Shown: positions 61,029 to 64,000 of the stretch, in pieces
Numbering within the stretch: position 1 is the first letter of the stretch
Layout: every line of letters begins with the position of its first letter
Source of the DNA: Chryseobacterium sp. Leaf201
GTDB lineage: Bacteria > Bacteroidota > Bacteroidia > Flavobacteriales > Weeksellaceae
Length of the DNA stretch: 64,000 bases
Direction: 5' to 3'
Assembly: GCF_001421435.1 (NCBI RefSeq)
Contig: NZ_LMKA01000035.1
Coordinates: forward strand, 20,861 to 84,860
Made by a program: the position numbers and the translations under genes
The notes under the pieces: model-generated
Seen by the model: the letters and a program-made list of their open reading frames with translations, nothing else
Told to the model about the DNA's origin: nothing
Database searches by the model: none

Positions 61029-62297
61029 TTATCCGATATGGGTGCCGTGGGTAAGAATTGCCCCTTTTTTCACTACGATAATACCGTCCTGTACAGAATG
61101 GGTGCCGTAGTCGCCATCTTTAAGGTGTTTACCGCCGATGATTCTTACATTGTCGCCGATATAGCAGTTTTTATCTAAAATCGCTTTTTCGATATAACAG
61201 TATTTCCCGATTCCCATATTGGGACGGCCTTCCCTGTCATTGTTTATAATTTCCATGGTATCCTGATAGAAATCCGCACCCATCACGTAAGAATTAACAA
61301 TGGTACTTCCTTTGTCTACCCTGGTCCTGTTTCCGATTACTGAATTTTCAATTTTATCGGCCATGATGATACATCCGTCTCCGAAAACCGCCTTGCTCAC
61401 GTAAGATCCGTTTATTTTGGAAGGAGGAAGCATTCTGGCTCTTGTATAAATCGGCGAAGAGGAAAATAAGTTAAACTGCGGGAAATCCTGACACAGGTCC
61501 AGATTGGCCTCGTAAAAAGATTCGATAGTTCCGATGTCCGTCCAATAGCCTTCGTACTGGTAACTCAGCGTTGTATATTTCCCGATTGAATTGGGAATAA
61601 TATCTTTTCCGAAATCGTCTCCCGCTCCGTCCTCAAACATTTTTTTAAGAATCGTTTTTGTGAAGATATAAATCCCCATCGAAGCAAGATATTCTTTTCC
61701 CGCGTGTTTATTTTCTTCAGATACTTCAGATTGCAGGCCATCCAGCATATCATAACCCGGTTTTTCAACAAAAGAGGTAATGTTCCCTTCATCATCGGAA
61801 CTTAAGATTCCGAAACCTGTCGCATCTTTGGCATTTACCGGAATGGTAGCAATGGTTACATCACCGCCTTTTTCAATATGGAAATCTAGCATTTCTTTGA
61901 AATCCATCTGATACAGCTGGTCACCGGAAAGAATTAAGATATACTCATAATCATATTTTTCCAGATGTTTCATCGATTGTCTTACGGCATCGGCTGTTCC
62001 CTGGTACCAGCTTTCGTTTTCAACGTTCTGCTCTGCTGCCAGAATATCCACAAACCCTTTGCTGAAAATATCAAAATGATAGGAGTTCTTGATGTGTGAA
62101 TTTAATGAAGCTGAATTAAACTGCGTCAGAACAAGGATTTTATTCATCCCCGAATTCAGGCAGTTGGAAATAGGAATATCTACTAAACGGTATTTACCTG
62201 CAATAGGCACAGCCGGTTTTGATCTCGTATACGTTAAAGGAAAAAGCCTTGTTCCTCTGCCACCCCCTAAAACAATGGATATAACATTGCGGTTCAT
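61029..62297 (-). CDS. glgC: glucose-1-phosphate adenylyltransferase
   Basis: The 422-residue enzyme makes ADP-glucose for glycogen synthesis. The N-terminal GGGRGTRLFPLTYTRSKPAVPIAGKYRLVDIPISNCLNSG holds the pyrophosphorylase signature. ILSGDQLYQMDF and FVEKPG are further substrate-binding motifs, and the C-terminal left-handed beta-helix is visible as hexapeptide-like repeats. It lies 38 bp downstream of a small coiled-coil protein and in the same cluster as glgA. Confidence 0.96.
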   Translation of the reverse strand: MNRNVISIVLGGGRGTRLFPLTYTRSKPAVPIAGKYRLVDIPISNCLNSGMNKILVLTQFNSASLNSHIKNSYHFDIFSKGFVDILAAEQNVENESWYQGTADAVRQSMKHLEKYDYEYILILSGDQLYQMDFKEMLDFHIEKGGDVTIATIPVNAKDATGFGILSSDDEGNITSFVEKPGYDMLDGLQSEVSEENKHAGKEYLASMGIYIFTKTILKKMFEDGAGDDFGKDIIPNSIGKYTTLSYQYEGYWTDIGTIESFYEANLDLCQDFPQFNLFSSSPIYTRARMLPPSKINGSYVSKAVFGDGCIIMADKIENSVIGNRTRVDKGSTIVNSYVMGADFYQDTMEIINNDREGRPNMGIGKYCYIEKAILDKNCYIGDNVRIIGGKHLKDGDYGTHSVQDGIIVVKKGAILTHGTHIG

Positions 62298-62335
62298 AAA
62301 TTATGTTGCGTTTTTATCTTGGAGTTAATATTAAT

Positions 62336-62761
62336 TTATTTTAATGTATCAGTTTTTATTTTTTCCGTCTCTTTACCGGAAGACTCCAGCCTGTCTATTA
62401 TTTCCTGCGTTTTCTGCTTTTCATTGTACAGATTATCTAACCTGGCTTTCCGGCTGTTCATCTTTTTTAAATGATCTTCCTTTTGATCAGTCCCTGCCTC
62501 ATCTGCTGCAATTTCTGTCTCTATCTTCTTTATCCGTCCTTCGATCCTCGACAATTGATTGTAACTCATCTTTAACCGCGTTTCAGAATTAGATGGATAA
62601 TTCCTGTAACTTAATTCAATAAAGCGGTTAAGCCTCTGCTGTTCGTTCATTGTTGCCTGCCGGTTATGAAATGCAGTCATCGGCATGTTGTTTTGGGCCC
62701 TGATCACAATGGGAACGGCAAACATTAAACCAAACACCCATATACAGGATATATTTTTCAT
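62336..62761 (-). CDS. secreted coiled-coil protein of unknown function
   Basis: The 141-residue protein has a signal peptide (about 1-23, ending IRAQ) and from about residue 38 to the end a strongly charged helical region (LNRFIELSYRNYPSNSETRLKMSYNQLSRIEGRIKKIETEIAADEAGTDQKEDHLKKMNSRKARLDNLYNEKQKTQEIIDRLESSGKETEKIKTDTLK). It lies between glgA and glgC, 8 bp downstream of glgA, so it is co-transcribed. No link to glycogen metabolism can be seen. I recognise no family. Confidence 0.65.
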   Translation of the reverse strand: MKNISCIWVFGLMFAVPIVIRAQNNMPMTAFHNRQATMNEQQRLNRFIELSYRNYPSNSETRLKMSYNQLSRIEGRIKKIETEIAADEAGTDQKEDHLKKMNSRKARLDNLYNEKQKTQEIIDRLESSGKETEKIKTDTLK

Positions 62762-62769
62762 TATTTTAT

Positions 62770-64000
62770 TTAACTGTTGTATAAAGCCATATATTTCTCT
62801 GCTGACTTTTCCCAGGCAAAATCAAAACTCATATTGGCCTGAATAAGATTTCCCATCATCCCTTTCTGGTTGTATAGCATTAATGCCCTGCTCATTGCAT
62901 GGACAATATCATCTACTCCAGGATATGTAAAGTTGATGCCTGCGCCACCTGTTGAAATGTCTTTTACCGTATCTCTCAGGCCTCCTGTATAGGAAACAAT
63001 AGGGACAGTTCCGTATTTCATGGAATACATCTGGTTCAGTCCGCACGGCTCAACCCGTGACGGCATAAGCAGGAAATCTGCCGAAGCATAGATCTGATGG
63101 GAAAGGTGCTCTTTATAGCCTAAATCCAAAGCAAAATTGGTATAAGTATAGTCGTATTCTTTCAGCTTATTTTCAATATAGGAATTTCCGGAACCCAGGA
63201 TCATGATATTCAGTCCCCCGAAACTTTGTTTGATGCTTCTTGAAACAATGTCAGGCAGTAAATCGGCTCCTTTTTCCGTAGCAAACCTGCCGATAAAAGC
63301 AAACAGGGGAAGTTCAGGCCTAAGGCCGTATGCTTTACAGAGACTGTTCTTGTTTTTCTTTTTCTGTACCACTGCATTTTCAGGACTAAAATTAAAATCC
63401 AGCATCGGATCGGTTTCAGGGTTCCATACCTCGGCATCAATCCCGTTGATGATTCCATATGCTTTTCCTGATTCGTAACGCACTAGGCTTTCCAGCCCTC
63501 TGAAGCTTACAAAAAGTTCCTCAAGATATCCCTGGGAAACCGTTGTAAAACTGTGGGCACATTTGATCATGCTTGCTAGAGGATTAATCAGCCCGTTCCA
63601 GTCCAGCAATCCCCAACGGTAGCGGTCAAATCCTGGCATGTAATTCGCCATTTCCCAGCTCATCATTCCCTGATATTCGCCATTGTGAATGGTTCCGATG
63701 GTTTTAACGCCTTTCAGAAAAGAAAATTCAGGGCAGTGTTCCACCATAAAGGGCACCAATCCGGTATGGTAATCATGACAGTGCAAAACATCGGGGCGGA
63801 TCTGCATCGCACTCAGCCAGTGCAGGACACCGTGTTGAAAAGCTATGAACTGGAAATTTTCATCCTGGTATCCGTACGGATTATCCCTGTCCAGCAATCC
63901 CGGAATCCTTACCAGATACAGCTCAAATCCCAGGGTATCGGATTTTTCCTTCAATACCTGAACCTGAAGCATATTGGATCCCTGATGGATAAACCCGTCA
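62770..64000 (-). CDS. glgA: glycogen synthase, partial (N terminus beyond window)
   Basis: The reading frame stays open to the window edge, and the usual first about 60 residues with the ADP-glucose-binding KxGGL motif are missing, so the gene continues beyond 64000. The visible 410 residues include PDVLHCHDYHTGLVPF, the linker to the second Rossmann domain (LPLFAFIGRFATEKGADLL) and the C-terminal EPCGLNQMYSMKYGTVPIVSYTGGLRDTV donor-binding motif of GT5 enzymes. It extends glycogen from ADP-glucose supplied by GlgC two genes downstream. Confidence 0.95.
   Translation of the reverse strand, partial: DGFIHQGSNMLQVQVLKEKSDTLGFELYLVRIPGLLDRDNPYGYQDENFQFIAFQHGVLHWLSAMQIRPDVLHCHDYHTGLVPFMVEHCPEFSFLKGVKTIGTIHNGEYQGMMSWEMANYMPGFDRYRWGLLDWNGLINPLASMIKCAHSFTTVSQGYLEELFVSFRGLESLVRYESGKAYGIINGIDAEVWNPETDPMLDFNFSPENAVVQKKKNKNSLCKAYGLRPELPLFAFIGRFATEKGADLLPDIVSRSIKQSFGGLNIMILGSGNSYIENKLKEYDYTYTNFALDLGYKEHLSHQIYASADFLLMPSRVEPCGLNQMYSMKYGTVPIVSYTGGLRDTVKDISTGGAGINFTYPGVDDIVHAMSRALMLYNQKGMMGNLIQANMSFDFAWEKSAEKYMALYNS

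Noticed and set aside
1-64000. CRISPR arrays, tRNA or rRNA genes, prophage and transposase genes
   Set aside because: No regularly spaced repeats, cloverleaf-like sequences or recognisable transposase, integrase or phage structural proteins were seen.

Overview
The window looks like a chromosomal segment of a flavobacterium close to Chryseobacterium (Bacteroidota, Weeksellaceae). The evidence is low GC content, A-rich leaders instead of Shine-Dalgarno sites, promoters of the Bacteroidota -33/-7 type (TTG, 17-23 nt, TAnnTTTG), two proteins with C-terminal type IX secretion (T9SS) sorting domains, a mevalonate-type GHMP kinase, an F-type ATP synthase operon without atpD and atpC, and many outer-membrane beta-barrel proteins with short Ala/Leu-rich signal peptides. 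No rRNA, tRNA, CRISPR array, transposase or integrase was seen. Most of the window is housekeeping sequence.

Layout. 1-2 kb: two paralogous beta-barrel proteins. 2-6 kb (minus): purF, purC, and a SatD-like regulator with a DUF3307 membrane protein. 6-10 kb: a small secreted protein with a probable 3' frameshift, an APC amino-acid permease, a DUF4920 protein and an M14-like peptidase. 9.6-10.5 kb: an 827-bp gap with a cluster of dyad operators in front of an XRE-family regulator, and a terminator that may end a small RNA. 11-20 kb (minus): proline dehydrogenase, a UbiA-type prenyltransferase, a mevalonate-kinase-like enzyme, a secreted T9SS metalloprotease, a UMF1-type transporter and a thiolase. 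20-22.6 kb: an ECF sigma factor, an anti-sigma-like protein and a barrel protein. 22.7-32.8 kb: nucleoside permease with bifunctional nuclease, etfAB, SDR, T9SS protein, M20 dipeptidase, lipoprotein, THUMP-like methyltransferase, a GxxExxY protein and a DinB protein. 32.7-37 kb: methylmalonyl-CoA mutase small subunit, ftsB/divIC-like, udk, clpS and a CNNM/CorC transporter. 36.8-42.3 kb: ATP synthase genes. 42.5-49 kb: ffh, a TM2 protein, three more barrels, phoH and a SAM hydrolase. 49-64 kb: a 2-oxoacid dehydrogenase E2, ribosomal proteins S6, S18 and L9, a thioredoxin-like protein, an LpxL-like acyltransferase with a glycosyltransferase, an exonuclease, apaG, odhB-sucA, an SRPBCC protein, glgC and a partial glgA.

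The most unusual locus is 31824-32292. An AT-rich GxxExxY gene is bounded by a perfect 18-bp inverted repeat built from short CACAGAT units. It sits as a cassette between a DinB gene and a methyltransferase gene, and one repeat forms the first codons of the methyltransferase. Second is the regulator locus at 9.9-10.5 kb, where copies of TTTACAnnTGTAAA lie just downstream of the regulator's own promoter and again about 470 bp upstream. Apart from these, I see nothing that amounts to a large undescribed system.
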